A DNA stretch of 42,431 nucleotides, from positions 1 through 42,431 of the forward strand of contig CABZPB010000005.1 of the NCBI GenBank assembly GCA_902527485.1, given 5' to 3'. Numbering within the stretch: position 1 is the stretch's first letter; each line of letters begins with the position of its first letter. The stretch is from an uncultured Pelagibacteraceae bacterium. GTDB taxonomy: Bacteria > Pseudomonadota > Alphaproteobacteria > Pelagibacterales > Pelagibacteraceae. This document shows positions 1 through 10,208 of this stretch, in pieces. The translations under genes were made by a program, and so were the position numbers. The notes below the pieces were generated by a model that saw only the letters and a program-made list of their open reading frames with translations, searched no databases and was not told the origin of the DNA.

Positions 1-598
1 TGCAATGAGAAAAGCAAAAATTAATGCAGTTGGTGTAGTTGGTCTTGTTGAAAACATGCCAGGAGGTAATGCTCTTAGGCCAGGGGATATTTTAAAATCG
101 TATAGCGGAAAAACAGTTGAAGTTTTAAATACTGATGCTGAAGGAAGATTGGTACTTGCCGATGCTCTGACTTTTACAGAAGAAAAGTTTAAGCCTAAAT
201 TCATAGTGGACTTAGCAACTTTGACTGGAGCAATAATTGTTTCATTGGGCTCTGAGTATGCAGGTTTATTTTCTAACGATGATAAATTATCTGACCAATT
301 GTCTCAATCAGGGGAACGTGTTGAAGAAAAAGTTTGGAGAATGCCTTTGAACAAAAATTATGATAAATTGATAGACTCGAAAAATGCAGATATGCAAAAT
401 ATTAATTATGTTGGTGGTGCTGGCTCCACTACTGCAGCACAGTTTTTACAAAGATTTATTTTAAACAAAACACCTTGGGCACATTTAGATATTGCTGGAA
501 TGGCATTTTCTAAATATGGAGGAGCCTTAAACTCGGGTGGTGCAACAGGTTATGGAGTTAGATTATTAAACAAACTAATAGAAGATTATTATGAGTAA
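1..598 (+). CDS. pepA: Leucyl aminopeptidase (M17 family), 5' truncated by the window edge
   Basis: Contains the M17 signature [14 protein letters not shown] and the C-terminal [11 protein letters not shown] region; N-terminal half lies outside the window. Confidence 0.93.
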   Translation, partial: AMRKAKINAVGVVGLVENMPGGNALRPGDILKSYSGKTVEVLNTDAEGRLVLADALTFTEEKFKPKFIVDLATLTGAIIVSLGSEYAGLFSNDDKLSDQLSQSGERVEEKVWRMPLNKNYDKLIDSKNADMQNINYVGGAGSTTAAQFLQRFILNKTPWAHLDIAGMAFSKYGGALNSGGATGYGVRLLNKLIEDYYE

Positions 599-1001
599 TA
601 TGGAAAAGACTTTATCTATTGTTAAACCAGATGCTGTAGAAAGAAATCTTGAAGGTGAAATTAAAGAAATATTCAAAAATAATGGTTTTCAAATCATTAA
701 AGAAAAAAAAATTCAAATTGAAAAATCGGAAGCAGAAAAATTTTATAAAGTACATGAAACTAAACCTTTTTATAATGATTTATGTGGTTATCTTTCATCG
801 GGTCCAATAATTGTTATGATCCTTCAAAAAGCGAATGCCGTTAAAGAAAATAGAGAGCTTATGGGAGCAACGAATCCTAAAGATGCACATGATGGAACTA
901 TTAGGAAAAAATATGGAATTTCAATAGATAAAAATTCCGTACATGGATCTGATAGCGTTGATAATGCAAAAATAGAGATTGATTTTTTTTTCAAAGATTA
1001 A
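591..1001 (+). CDS. ndk: Nucleoside diphosphate kinase
   Basis: [16 protein letters not shown] start and the NxxHGSDS active-site motif (NSVHGSDS); true start may be the second Met. Confidence 0.95.
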   Translation: MSNMEKTLSIVKPDAVERNLEGEIKEIFKNNGFQIIKEKKIQIEKSEAEKFYKVHETKPFYNDLCGYLSSGPIIVMILQKANAVKENRELMGATNPKDAHDGTIRKKYGISIDKNSVHGSDSVDNAKIEIDFFFKD

Positions 1002-1572
1002 AAACCTTTAAAATAGCTTTAGGATAAAGTTCATGTTCTATAGCTAGTATTTTCTTGGCTAAAGAATTTTTTGTTTCATTTTTTAAAATTTTTACTTTTT
1101 TTTGTAAAATAATTTTTCCAGAATCTAATTTCGAATTTACAAAGTGAACAGTACACCCTGAATATTTTTCATTATTATCTAAAGCTCTTTTGTGCGTGTT
1201 TAAACCTTTATACCTTGGAAGTAGTGAAGGATGAATATTTAAAATTCTACCTTTAAATTTAGTGATAAAATTGCTAGATAAAATTTTCATAAACCCTGCT
1301 AAACAGATCATTTTAATGTCACAATCTTTTAAAACTGCAAGTATTTGATTTTCAATTTTATATTTTTTCCTAAAATTAAAGACTCTACTTTTTATCTTAT
1401 TTCTTTTCCCATGTTTTAAACCTTTGGCTTTTGGGTTGTTTGAAATAATTAAACTAACAGATATGGGGGATTTTTTTGTTTTAGAAAATTTTATTAGAGA
1501 TTTTAGATTGCTTCCTGCACCAGAAATAAATACAGCAGTTTTAACTTTCTTGTGACCAATTAACTTTACCAT
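991..1572 (-). CDS. purN: Phosphoribosylglycinamide formyltransferase
   Basis: AVFISGAGSNLKSL, LAGFMKILS, LNIHPSLLPRYKGLNTHKRAL motifs. Confidence 0.94.
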   Translation of the reverse strand: MVKLIGHKKVKTAVFISGAGSNLKSLIKFSKTKKSPISVSLIISNNPKAKGLKHGKRNKIKSRVFNFRKKYKIENQILAVLKDCDIKMICLAGFMKILSSNFITKFKGRILNIHPSLLPRYKGLNTHKRALDNNEKYSGCTVHFVNSKLDSGKIILQKKVKILKNETKNSLAKKILAIEHELYPKAILKVFNL

Positions 1573-2578
1573 TAAGATCTATTTTATTTTTACCATTGGC
1601 AATTTTTCCAATGACATAAGGTTTATACTCATTTAAAAAATACCTATTAATTTTTTTGATATTTTTAGGATTGATTATTAAACAAAAACCAACTCCACAA
1701 TTAAAAGTTTTTAGCATTTCTTTATCAGTAATATTTTTTTTTTTAAGCCAACTAAAAATTTTAAGAGGTTTTATTTTTCTCAAATCTATATCTGCACATA
1801 AATTATTTGGAACGATTCTGCTTATATTATCTGCTAATCCACCACCAGTAATATTAGCACATCCATTTAATAAATTTCTATTTACAAGATTCAAAACTTC
1901 TTTAACATAAATTTTTGTGGGTTTAATTAATTCTTTTTTGAGAAAAAGATCTCTTTTAATATTAATTTTCTTTTTTTTTAATAAGTATCTAATTAATGAA
2001 AAACCATTAGAATGTAAGCCGCTAGATGGTACTGCTAAAATTAAATCTCCTTTTTTAATTTTATTTTTATTAAGTATTTTTTTTTTATTTGTAATTCCAA
2101 CTGCGAAACCAGCTATATCAAATTTACCCTTTTCATAAGTATCTGGCATTTCAGCAGTCTCACCACCAACTAAACTACATTGTGAAATATCACATCCTTT
2201 AATTATCCCACGAATTATTGACTTCATTTTTTTTAAATCAATTTTATTAATTGAAATGTAATCTAAAAAAAATAAAGGCTTTGCTCCTTGTACAATTAAA
2301 TCATTTACACTCATAGCAACAAGATCTATTCCTATAGTGTCGTATTTATTTAGTAAATTTGCGACTTCAATTTTGGTTCCCACACCATCAGTACAAGCCA
2401 CTATTTTTGGATTTTTTATCCCTTTGGGTAAATTTGAGACAGAACCAAAACCACCAATATTAGTATTCTTTTTATTGCCTCTTTTTTTTGATGAGATATT
2501 AGATATGAAACTTACAAATTTATTCGCTGCACTAATATTGACCCCACTTTTTTTATAGGTAAAGAGATTTTTATTCAT
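1541..2578 (-). CDS. purM: Phosphoribosylformylglycinamidine cyclo-ligase (AIR synthetase)
   Basis: ACTDGVGTKIEVA, LVGGETAEMPDTY, GLHSNGFSL, ITGGGLADNISRIVP motifs; adjacent to purN. Confidence 0.95.
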   Translation of the reverse strand: MNKNLFTYKKSGVNISAANKFVSFISNISSKKRGNKKNTNIGGFGSVSNLPKGIKNPKIVACTDGVGTKIEVANLLNKYDTIGIDLVAMSVNDLIVQGAKPLFFLDYISINKIDLKKMKSIIRGIIKGCDISQCSLVGGETAEMPDTYEKGKFDIAGFAVGITNKKKILNKNKIKKGDLILAVPSSGLHSNGFSLIRYLLKKKKINIKRDLFLKKELIKPTKIYVKEVLNLVNRNLLNGCANITGGGLADNISRIVPNNLCADIDLRKIKPLKIFSWLKKKNITDKEMLKTFNCGVGFCLIINPKNIKKINRYFLNEYKPYVIGKIANGKNKIDLNGKVNWSQES

Positions 2579-2601
2579 TAATATATGTTTTAAATTTAAG
2601 T

Positions 2602-3663
2602 ATGTATTATATCAAACGTTTATATATTTTTTTTTCTAGTCTAGCTTTAATAATATTTTTTTTTTCCACAGAAATAGTTAAAGCTAAATCTTTTGAAATC
2701 AATGATATCGAAATTGCTCAGCCATTTGAAATTAATTTTGATAAAAATAAAGTAATTGATTTAGGATTTAAGAAAGCTTTTCTTGAGTTAGCCTATTCTT
2801 TAATCAAATCTTCAGATTTCAAAAAAGTTGATAATATTAGGTTAAATGAAATCAAAAGCATGATTGAAACATTTTCGATTAAAGAAGAAAAGTTTATAGA
2901 TCAAAAATATTATTTAAACTTAGGTGTCTCATTTAATAAAAAAAAAATTTTTAGATACCTAGAAAAAAATAATATTTTTCCATCTCGAATTCTCAAGGAG
3001 CAATTTTTATTCATTCCAATTATAATAAATGAAAATGGTAATAATATTTCAATTTTTTCAAACAATACAATTTATGTCAATTGGAATAAATCAAATAAAA
3101 AATATCAATTAATTAACTATTTACTTCCAACAGAAGATCTAGAGGATTTTAATCTAATTAAAAAAAAATTAGATACAATCGAAACTTACGATTTTAAGGA
3201 AATTACAAAAAAGTATTTTTTAAAAAATTCTATTGTGTCTTTAATTTTTAAAGGTAATAACGAAGTGAGAATTTTAACAAAAATTTATAATGATAAAAAT
3301 GAGATAATAAAAAATGATACTTTTAAAAACATAAATATAGATAATGAAAAAGATTTAAATTTCTTAATCGATAATTTAAAAAACTTATTTGAGGATACTT
3401 GGAAAAAATTAAATGAAATAAATACTTCAATAAAGGTTCCTATATCAATTAAGATTAAAAACAGCGATTTGAAAAAGTCAAATAATTTTGAGTTATTTTT
3501 AAATGAAATAGATCTAATAAGTAACTATTCTATACAAAAATTTGATAAAGAATTCATCTTTTATGAAGTTTTATTTAATGGAACAGTCCAAAATTTTATT
3601 AATATAATGAAAAATAAAAAATATAATTTAAATACGCAAAAAAAAGTATGGATAATTGAATGA
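2602..3663 (+). CDS. DUF2066-like exported protein
   Basis: N-terminal signal-peptide-like hydrophobic stretch; resembles alphaproteobacterial DUF2066 proteins adjacent to hda/purM. Confidence 0.6.
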   Translation: MYYIKRLYIFFSSLALIIFFFSTEIVKAKSFEINDIEIAQPFEINFDKNKVIDLGFKKAFLELAYSLIKSSDFKKVDNIRLNEIKSMIETFSIKEEKFIDQKYYLNLGVSFNKKKIFRYLEKNNIFPSRILKEQFLFIPIIINENGNNISIFSNNTIYVNWNKSNKKYQLINYLLPTEDLEDFNLIKKKLDTIETYDFKEITKKYFLKNSIVSLIFKGNNEVRILTKIYNDKNEIIKNDTFKNINIDNEKDLNFLIDNLKNLFEDTWKKLNEINTSIKVPISIKIKNSDLKKSNNFELFLNEIDLISNYSIQKFDKEFIFYEVLFNGTVQNFINIMKNKKYNLNTQKKVWIIE

Positions 3664-4322
3664 CAGACTTAGACCAAACAATAATCAAGTTTGATTATGA
3701 CAAAAATTTTAAAAACGATGATTATTATCTTTCTAAAAGCAATAAACACGTTTTTGATTTTTTGAACGCATGGCCAAAATGGGAGAGAAATTTTGTAAAC
3801 GTAACAGGAGAAAAGTTTTCTGGAAAAACACATTTAATGAATATTTTTTTACAAAAAAACAAAGGCGTCAAGTTAGAAGGTAAATCTCTACAAAACGACG
3901 ATCTAAAAAAAATAAAGGTTTATGAAAATATTATAATTGAAAATTTGTCCCCAGATGTTGATGAAAAATTACTCTACAGTCTTTTTAATTTAATAGAACA
4001 AGATAATAAATTTATCATTATCACATCTGTAAAACCAATAGTTAATATCTCTTTTGATTTAAAAGATTTAAAGTCCAGAGCGAAAAATTTTATTTTATTA
4101 AATATTGAAAAACCAGATGATGAGTTGATGTTTGCAATTATATTAAAAAATTTATCAGATCGGCAAATCTCTCTCGATGATAAATTCATTGAGTTTATTA
4201 TAAAAAGAATTGAGAGATCATATAGTAAAATATATGATTTCATATATAAGATCGATCTACTAAGTTTAAAAAAAAAAAAATCAATTGATTTTAAAATTAT
4301 AAAAAAAGTCTTAGGAGAATAA
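3660..4322 (+). CDS. hda: Hda/DnaA-like AAA+ protein (regulatory inactivator of DnaA type)
   Basis: Short DnaA AAA+ homolog with P-loop GEKFSGKTHL and no DNA-binding domain IV. Confidence 0.75.
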   Translation: MTDLDQTIIKFDYDKNFKNDDYYLSKSNKHVFDFLNAWPKWERNFVNVTGEKFSGKTHLMNIFLQKNKGVKLEGKSLQNDDLKKIKVYENIIIENLSPDVDEKLLYSLFNLIEQDNKFIIITSVKPIVNISFDLKDLKSRAKNFILLNIEKPDDELMFAIILKNLSDRQISLDDKFIEFIIKRIERSYSKIYDFIYKIDLLSLKKKKSIDFKIIKKVLGE

Positions 4323-6107
4323 TTGAACAAATTTAGAACAAATAAATGTAATGAGTTAAGAAAAGAAAAAGTTGGAGATAATGTAATTCTTTCAGGCTGG
4401 ATAAACAAAAAAAGGGACCACGGTAATCTTTTGTTCATAGATTTAAGGGATAATTATGGAATAACACAGTGTACGATAGACAAAGAAAATTCTAATTTTA
4501 AAAAATTGGAAAAAACACAATTAGAGACCGTAATTAAAATTGATGGAAAAGTAGTTGAAAGATCTAAGGAAACAATAAATAAGGATATTGAAACTGGAGA
4601 AATTGAGGTAGTAATTAATAATTTTCAAGTTCTTGGTGAGTGCAAGGAACTTCCTTTACCAGTTTTTACTGATAGCGATTATGCAGAGGAAATAAGACTG
4701 AAGTATCGTTTTTTAGATTTAAGAAGAAAAAAAATTCATGAAAATATTATATTAAGATCAAAAGTAATTTCATTTATTAGAAACGAGATGATTAAATTTG
4801 GATTTTTAGAGTTTCAAACACCAATTTTAACATCTTCAAGTCCAGAGGGAGCAAGAGATTTTTTAGTACCAAGTAGACTAAATCCTGGAAAATTTTATGC
4901 GCTTCCACAAGCACCTCAACAATTTAAACAATTAGTAATGGTTTCTGGTTTTGATAGATATTTTCAGATTGCTCCTTGCTTTAGAGACGAAGATGCAAGA
5001 GCTGATAGAAGCCCTGGTGAATTCTACCAACTTGATTTGGAAATGTCTTTTGTCGAGCAAGAAGATGTATTCAATGTAGTGGAAAAGCTATTTGTAATTA
5101 CTTTCAAAAAATTTTCAAGTAAGAAATTATTATTTAATCAATTTCCAAGAATTTCTTTCAAAGAAGCAATGTTAAAGTATGGAACAGATAAACCAGATTT
5201 AAGAAATCCACTAATTATAAATGATATTACTGAAATTTTTTTAAGAGAAGATGTTTCATTTGAAATTTTTAAAAAACTAGTTAGATCTGGATCTAAAGTA
5301 AGATGTATCGTCACAAAAAATACAAAAGACAAACCTCGAAGTTTTTTTGATAATATTGATAAATGGGCCAAAGAACAAGGTGCTTCGGGTCTTGCTTACT
5401 TTACTATTGAAAAAGAAAAAAAAATTTCAGCGAGAGGTCCAGTAGGTAAATTTTTCTCACAAGACTCTTTGATCGAAATAATGGTAAAAACTAAAGCAGA
5501 AGTAGGGGACAGTATTTTTCTTGCTTGTGGCAAACAAGAAGAAGTTGAAAAGATTACGTCCTTAGCCAGAGATAAAATTGGAAAAGATTTAGGTTTAGTT
5601 GATGAGAATGTTTTTGCATTCTGCTGGATTGTAGATTATCCAATGTATGAAATAGACAAACAATCTAACAAAATTAGATTTAGTCATAATCCTTTTTCAA
5701 TGCCACAAGGAGATATCAACAAAATTGACTTTGAAAAACCATTGGAAATCCTGGCATATCAATATGATATTGTTTGTAATGGTATAGAGTTATCATCAGG
5801 TGCAATAAGAAATCATATTCCAGATCTTATGTATAAATTATTTGATATCGCAGGTTATTCAAAATCTGATGTTGACCAAAAATTCAGCGGCATGATAAAT
5901 GCACTAAGTTATGGTGCCCCCCCACATGGTGGAATTGCTCCTGGTATTGACAGAATAATTATGTTGTTAGCAAATGAAAAAAATATTCGAGAAGTTACAA
6001 TGTTTCCAATGAATCAAAATGCGCAAGACTTGATGATGAATGCACCTTCTAATGTAAGTGAAAATCAATTGAAGGAGTTAAACTTATCCATAAAAAATAA
6101 AAAATAA
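4323..6107 (+). CDS. aspS: Aspartyl-tRNA synthetase (TTG start)
   Basis: Class II aaRS motifs (FRDEDARADRSPGEFYQLD, GAPPHGGIAPGIDRI); TTG start with AGGAG SD at about 4313. Confidence 0.96.
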   Translation: MNKFRTNKCNELRKEKVGDNVILSGWINKKRDHGNLLFIDLRDNYGITQCTIDKENSNFKKLEKTQLETVIKIDGKVVERSKETINKDIETGEIEVVINNFQVLGECKELPLPVFTDSDYAEEIRLKYRFLDLRRKKIHENIILRSKVISFIRNEMIKFGFLEFQTPILTSSSPEGARDFLVPSRLNPGKFYALPQAPQQFKQLVMVSGFDRYFQIAPCFRDEDARADRSPGEFYQLDLEMSFVEQEDVFNVVEKLFVITFKKFSSKKLLFNQFPRISFKEAMLKYGTDKPDLRNPLIINDITEIFLREDVSFEIFKKLVRSGSKVRCIVTKNTKDKPRSFFDNIDKWAKEQGASGLAYFTIEKEKKISARGPVGKFFSQDSLIEIMVKTKAEVGDSIFLACGKQEEVEKITSLARDKIGKDLGLVDENVFAFCWIVDYPMYEIDKQSNKIRFSHNPFSMPQGDINKIDFEKPLEILAYQYDIVCNGIELSSGAIRNHIPDLMYKLFDIAGYSKSDVDQKFSGMINALSYGAPPHGGIAPGIDRIIMLLANEKNIREVTMFPMNQNAQDLMMNAPSNVSENQLKELNLSIKNKK

Positions 6108-6932
6108 TTATTTTTTTCCTTTTAGATTTATTTTAACATCAGATAAATCTACCAGGTTTTTTTTGTAATTATTTCTAACAAATCCTTTGCTTGTTATATC
6201 TTTTACTATTTTCAGTAACTGATTTTGCTCATCAGACCTTTTTTCATCTGATGATAAAGTATCTAAATTACCTATTGAAGGAGTGTGAGCTAAATCCTCT
6301 CTGTTAAGATAGGATATTGCAAGTTCTCTAAATATATAATCAAGAATTGAAGAGGCACTTAAAATTCTGTCATTACCATTCACTTTACCTGAAGGTTCAA
6401 ATTTAGTGCCTATAAAAGCGCTGACAAACTCGTCTAAGGGAACTCCATATTGGAGGCCGAGCGATACGGCAATTGCAAAATTATTCATTAAAGCTTTTAC
6501 TAGCTCACCTTCTTTACTAGTATCGATAAAGATTTCGCCAATCTTACCATCCTCGTATTCACCTGTGTGTAAATAAACTTTATGGTCACCAATTGTTGCT
6601 TTTTGAATATATCCCTTTCTTCTATCAGGCATGCTAAATCTTTTCCCAGATTTATCCGATTTTGAAAAAGATTGGCTAACAATTTTCTCAACACCTTTAG
6701 TTTTGCTTTTATTCTGAGTTTGAACTAAATCAATTTTTTTATTTTGGTCATCTCTTTTGTTATTGTGATCAAGACTCTTTGTTTTTCTGTTATCTAATTT
6801 TACGTCCAGAACCTCAAATTTTCCGTCATCTCTTTTTTCGAGATTCTTAAGTTCTGTCTCATTAATGTCATCTAAATAATGATTTACTTTAAAAGTGCAT
6901 GTATAATAAGTTTCTACAAGATATTTTGCCAT
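6108..6932 (-). CDS. Stand-alone protein homologous to the C-terminal region of B12-dependent ribonucleotide reductase (NrdJ)
   Basis: [70 protein letters not shown]...[15 protein letters not shown] resembles the NrdJ C-terminal region; no radical/catalytic barrel present. Confidence 0.8.
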   Translation of the reverse strand: MAKYLVETYYTCTFKVNHYLDDINETELKNLEKRDDGKFEVLDVKLDNRKTKSLDHNNKRDDQNKKIDLVQTQNKSKTKGVEKIVSQSFSKSDKSGKRFSMPDRRKGYIQKATIGDHKVYLHTGEYEDGKIGEIFIDTSKEGELVKALMNNFAIAVSLGLQYGVPLDEFVSAFIGTKFEPSGKVNGNDRILSASSILDYIFRELAISYLNREDLAHTPSIGNLDTLSSDEKRSDEQNQLLKIVKDITSKGFVRNNYKKNLVDLSDVKINLKGKK

Positions 6933-7045
6933 ATTTAATAATCCTTAAATTAAATTTGAAATTTGAGTCTTTTTACTTATATACATTTACATATTTTAGT
7001 CTAATTTAATTTATACAATTTGAAATTGAAATTATAAAATCTTGT

Positions 7046-7405
7046 ATGTTGACTTCTTTAAAAAAAATTTTCACTTGGTGGAATCGTGATACATTCGGCA
7101 CTAGAATCAAAACTATATTATCTGGTAAATTCATTGGATCAGATGAGCATGGAAATAAATACTACCAAAGCAAGAAAGGAAAAAGATGGGTTATTTATGC
7201 AAACGAAATTGATGCATCAAAAATCCCAGTTGAATGGTATTCTTGGATTCATTTTATGCCAAACAAGATTGAAAATATTCATCAATTAGAAAAATATGAT
7301 TGGCAAAAACCCCACCAGCCAAATTTGACCGGCACTGACACAGCCTATTATCCAAATAAGAACAAGAAAGATGCGACAGAAAAAAAATATAAAAGTTGGA
7401 AATAA
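7046..7405 (+). CDS. NDUFA12-like (B17.2) NADH:ubiquinone oxidoreductase accessory subunit
   Basis: TWWNRDTFGTRIKT...GSDEHGNKYYQ...RWVIY...WYSWIHF, P-x-Y-P family pattern. Confidence 0.85.
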   Translation: MLTSLKKIFTWWNRDTFGTRIKTILSGKFIGSDEHGNKYYQSKKGKRWVIYANEIDASKIPVEWYSWIHFMPNKIENIHQLEKYDWQKPHQPNLTGTDTAYYPNKNKKDATEKKYKSWK

Positions 7406-7775
7406 CTTAAACCTATTTTTATTTATATATTTATTTACTATATTAGTAACATTTAAGATCAACGCTGAAATTAATCAAGACGGAAGTAATACTGATTTAA
7501 AGATATTGGATAAAATTAGTTCTAAAAATGAGTTGATAAAATTAGTAAATGATAAGGAGTTTATTTATAAAGATTTATCAATTAAAAGTATAAAATGTAC
7601 AGACTCTAAATTTGATGATAACCCTGAAGTAAAAGCTTATATTCAAGTGAGAGATTTAACAAAAAAAGATAGAAATAATGTTTTTGTCTTTAATGGATGG
7701 ATGTTTTCATCAAGCCCTTCCATAGCACCCTTTGATCATCCAGTTTATGATATTTGGCTTGTTGGTTGCTATTAA
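7371..7775 (+). CDS. DUF2155 domain exported protein
   Basis: Signal-like N-terminus; FNGWMFSSSPSIAPFDHPVYDIWLVGC pattern typical of DUF2155. Confidence 0.8.
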   Translation: MRQKKNIKVGNNLNLFLFIYLFTILVTFKINAEINQDGSNTDLKILDKISSKNELIKLVNDKEFIYKDLSIKSIKCTDSKFDDNPEVKAYIQVRDLTKKDRNNVFVFNGWMFSSSPSIAPFDHPVYDIWLVGCY

Positions 7776-9109
7776 AGTATTTTATCTTTATCTAACCAAC
7801 TGACATTGAAATCAGAGTCGATAAATTTCTTATGATTAAGCAATTTTTTATGTAATGGAATCGTTGTTGTAATGCCCTCTATTACAAACTCATCTAAAGA
7901 TCTATTCATTCTTTGAATCGCCTCTAATCTATTTCTACCGTGACAAATTAATTTACAAATCATGCTATCATAATAAGGTGTCACTTTACATCCTTGATAT
8001 ATTGCACCATCGACTCTAGTTCTGAAACCTGAAGGTTGGTGACACATGCCAATTAATCCTGGTGATGGTTGGAAATTTTTACTAGCATCCTCAGCATTTA
8101 TTCTACATTCTATAGCATGCCCTCTTGGATTTACATCACTTTGGTTTAAAGCAGTTTCCCCTGAAAATGCTATCCAAATTTGTTCTTTAATAATATCAAT
8201 GCCAGTTACCATTTCAGTAACTGGATGTTCAACTTGAACTCTTGTATTCATTTCAAGAAAATAAAATTTTCCATTCTCATAAATGAATTCAACGGTACCA
8301 GCGCCCACGTAACCAATTTTCGATACCATATTTACAGTTTTTTCAAAAAGATCTTTTCTTATCTCATCTGTTAAAACAGGACTAGGCGTTTCCTCAATTA
8401 ATTTTTGATGTCTTCTTTGAACAGAGCAATCTCTTTCATGAAGATGAACAGTTCTATTTTTTCCAGCTAAAATTTGAACCTCAATATGTCTAGGATTTTG
8501 AAAAAATTTTTCTATGTAAACTTTATCATTACCAAAATATTTTTGAGCTTCAGATTTTGCAGTTGAAAACAAAGATTCAAATTCACTCTCTTCATTAACG
8601 ATTTTCATACCTTTTCCACCACCGCCACCTGAAGCTTTAATTAGAACCGGAAAACCAATTTTTTTACATAATTCTTTAGCTTCTTTAACATCTTTAACTC
8701 CACCTTCTGACCCCTCAATGACAGGTAAACCATTTTCTTTAGCAATTTTTTTTGCCTGTATCTTGTCACCCATCATTTCTATTAATTTTGAAGATGCACC
8801 TATAAATTTAATATTATTATCCTCAAGCGCTTTCACAAAATTAGCATTTTCTGACAGAAAACCATAACCAGGATGTACAGCTTCTGAATTCGTAATTTCA
8901 ATTGCAGACAATAGAGCTGGGATATTTAAATAACTATTTGCTGGTTGGTAAGAACCTATACAGACACTTTCATCTGCCATTCTTACATGCATACTCTCTT
9001 TATCAACATCTGAATGAACAGCTACAGTTGAAATCCCCCATTCTTTACAGGCTCTTATTATTCTAACCGCAATCTCTCCACGATTAGCTATCAAAATTTT
9101 TTTAAACAT
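7772..9109 (-). CDS. accC: Acetyl-CoA carboxylase, biotin carboxylase subunit
   Basis: FKKILIANRGEIAVRIIRAC, KASGGGGGKGMK, EMNTRVQVEHPVTE motifs. Confidence 0.97.
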   Translation of the reverse strand: MFKKILIANRGEIAVRIIRACKEWGISTVAVHSDVDKESMHVRMADESVCIGSYQPANSYLNIPALLSAIEITNSEAVHPGYGFLSENANFVKALEDNNIKFIGASSKLIEMMGDKIQAKKIAKENGLPVIEGSEGGVKDVKEAKELCKKIGFPVLIKASGGGGGKGMKIVNEESEFESLFSTAKSEAQKYFGNDKVYIEKFFQNPRHIEVQILAGKNRTVHLHERDCSVQRRHQKLIEETPSPVLTDEIRKDLFEKTVNMVSKIGYVGAGTVEFIYENGKFYFLEMNTRVQVEHPVTEMVTGIDIIKEQIWIAFSGETALNQSDVNPRGHAIECRINAEDASKNFQPSPGLIGMCHQPSGFRTRVDGAIYQGCKVTPYYDSMICKLICHGRNRLEAIQRMNRSLDEFVIEGITTTIPLHKKLLNHKKFIDSDFNVSWLDKDKIL

Positions 9110-9540
9110 TAATCAAGAATTAACAAATTTTGTCCAAATTCAACAGGTTGACCATCTTCTACACAGATTTTTTTTACAATTCCATCTGCTGTGGATGGTA
9201 CATGGTTCATAGTTTTCATTGCTTCTACAATCATTACTGTATCACCTTTTTTTATCTTTTTACCAATTTCAACGAATTTTTTCGCACCTGGTTCAGGTGC
9301 ATGATAGGCTGTCCCTATAATTGGTGATTTAACTTCTATTCCTGTTTTAATTTTTTCTGATGAATCAATATTTGAATTGCTTGTGTCATTTTTAGGACTT
9401 GGAATATTTTGGCTATTTATTGAAAAATTATTTTTAGAAACTTTAACCTTTGTGTCTTTTTCAGTGTATTCTAATTCGGTAAGATTAAATTCTTCTAAGT
9501 AGTCGCTTAATTCTTTAATGATCTTTTTATTAATTTTCAT
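9109..9540 (-). CDS. accB: Acetyl-CoA carboxylase biotin carboxyl carrier protein
   Basis: Biotinylation motif VEAMKTMNHV; upstream of accC. Confidence 0.96.
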   Translation of the reverse strand: MKINKKIIKELSDYLEEFNLTELEYTEKDTKVKVSKNNFSINSQNIPSPKNDTSNSNIDSSEKIKTGIEVKSPIIGTAYHAPEPGAKKFVEIGKKIKKGDTVMIVEAMKTMNHVPSTADGIVKKICVEDGQPVEFGQNLLILD

Positions 9541-9977
9541 TTTTTTAAAAGCTTTTGCATTGAAATTATGGCTAAAATATAACCATCAGCACCTAACCCA
9601 AATATACCTCCTGTAACCACATCACTTATCAAAGATTTATGTCTAAATTCCTCACGTTTATATATATTAGAAATATGCAATTCAATGATTGGTTTTTTAA
9701 AGACACTTAATGCATCTCTAATTGCTACAGAAGTGTGTGTGAAAGCTGCAGCATTAATAATCATTCCATCAAAATTTTTCCTCGAGTTTTGTATCAAACT
9801 AACTATTTCACCCTCAATATTTGATTGAGAAAAATCGATTGTCAAATCAAGTTCTTTCGACTTATTCAAACAAATTTCTTTTAGTTCTTCAAATGTAGTG
9901 GATCCATATTGTGATTGTTCTCTTTCACCTAATAGATTAAGATTTGGACCATTAATTATAATTATCTTATTATTCAT
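9537..9977 (-). CDS. aroQ: Type II 3-dehydroquinate dehydratase
   Basis: INGPNLNLLGEREQSQYGSTT, INAAAFTHTSVAIRDAL, ELHISNIYKREEFRH. Confidence 0.96.
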   Translation of the reverse strand: MNNKIIIINGPNLNLLGEREQSQYGSTTFEELKEICLNKSKELDLTIDFSQSNIEGEIVSLIQNSRKNFDGMIINAAAFTHTSVAIRDALSVFKKPIIELHISNIYKREEFRHKSLISDVVTGGIFGLGADGYILAIISMQKLLKK

Positions 9978-9993
9978 TTAACATATATATACG

Positions 9994-10206
9994 ATGAAAA
10001 AAAAAATAAAAATAAAAATAAACGACAAAATAATTAAAATTGACGATAAAACTAAATTATCTGACTTAATAAAAAATCTAAATGTCCCTTTGAAAAAAGT
10101 CGCCATTGAGTTAAATAGAGAAATAGTAGATAAAAAAAAACTTAATAAAATTAATTTAAAAATTAATGATAAAATCGAAATTGTTCACTTTATAGGAGGT
10201 GGTTAG
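9994..10206 (+). CDS. thiS: Thiamine biosynthesis sulfur carrier protein
   Basis: Small ubiquitin-like protein ending in a GG-type tail (VHFIGGG), directly upstream of thiG. Confidence 0.9.
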   Translation: MKKKIKIKINDKIIKIDDKTKLSDLIKNLNVPLKKVAIELNREIVDKKKLNKINLKINDKIEIVHFIGGG

Positions 10207-10208
10207 TT

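Noticed and set aside
1656-2558. Three + strand ORFs (1656-1910, 1917-2138, 2337-2558) opposite purM
   Set aside because: Antisense translations of purM; hydrophobic F/L/I-rich sequences are the expected shadow of Lys/Asn-rich coding DNA
3974-4438. 154-aa minus ORF spanning the hda-aspS junction
   Set aside because: Antisense shadow ORF, low-complexity I/L/S/F composition
8046-9327. + strand ORFs opposite accC/accB
   Set aside because: Antisense to clear biotin carboxylase and BCCP genes
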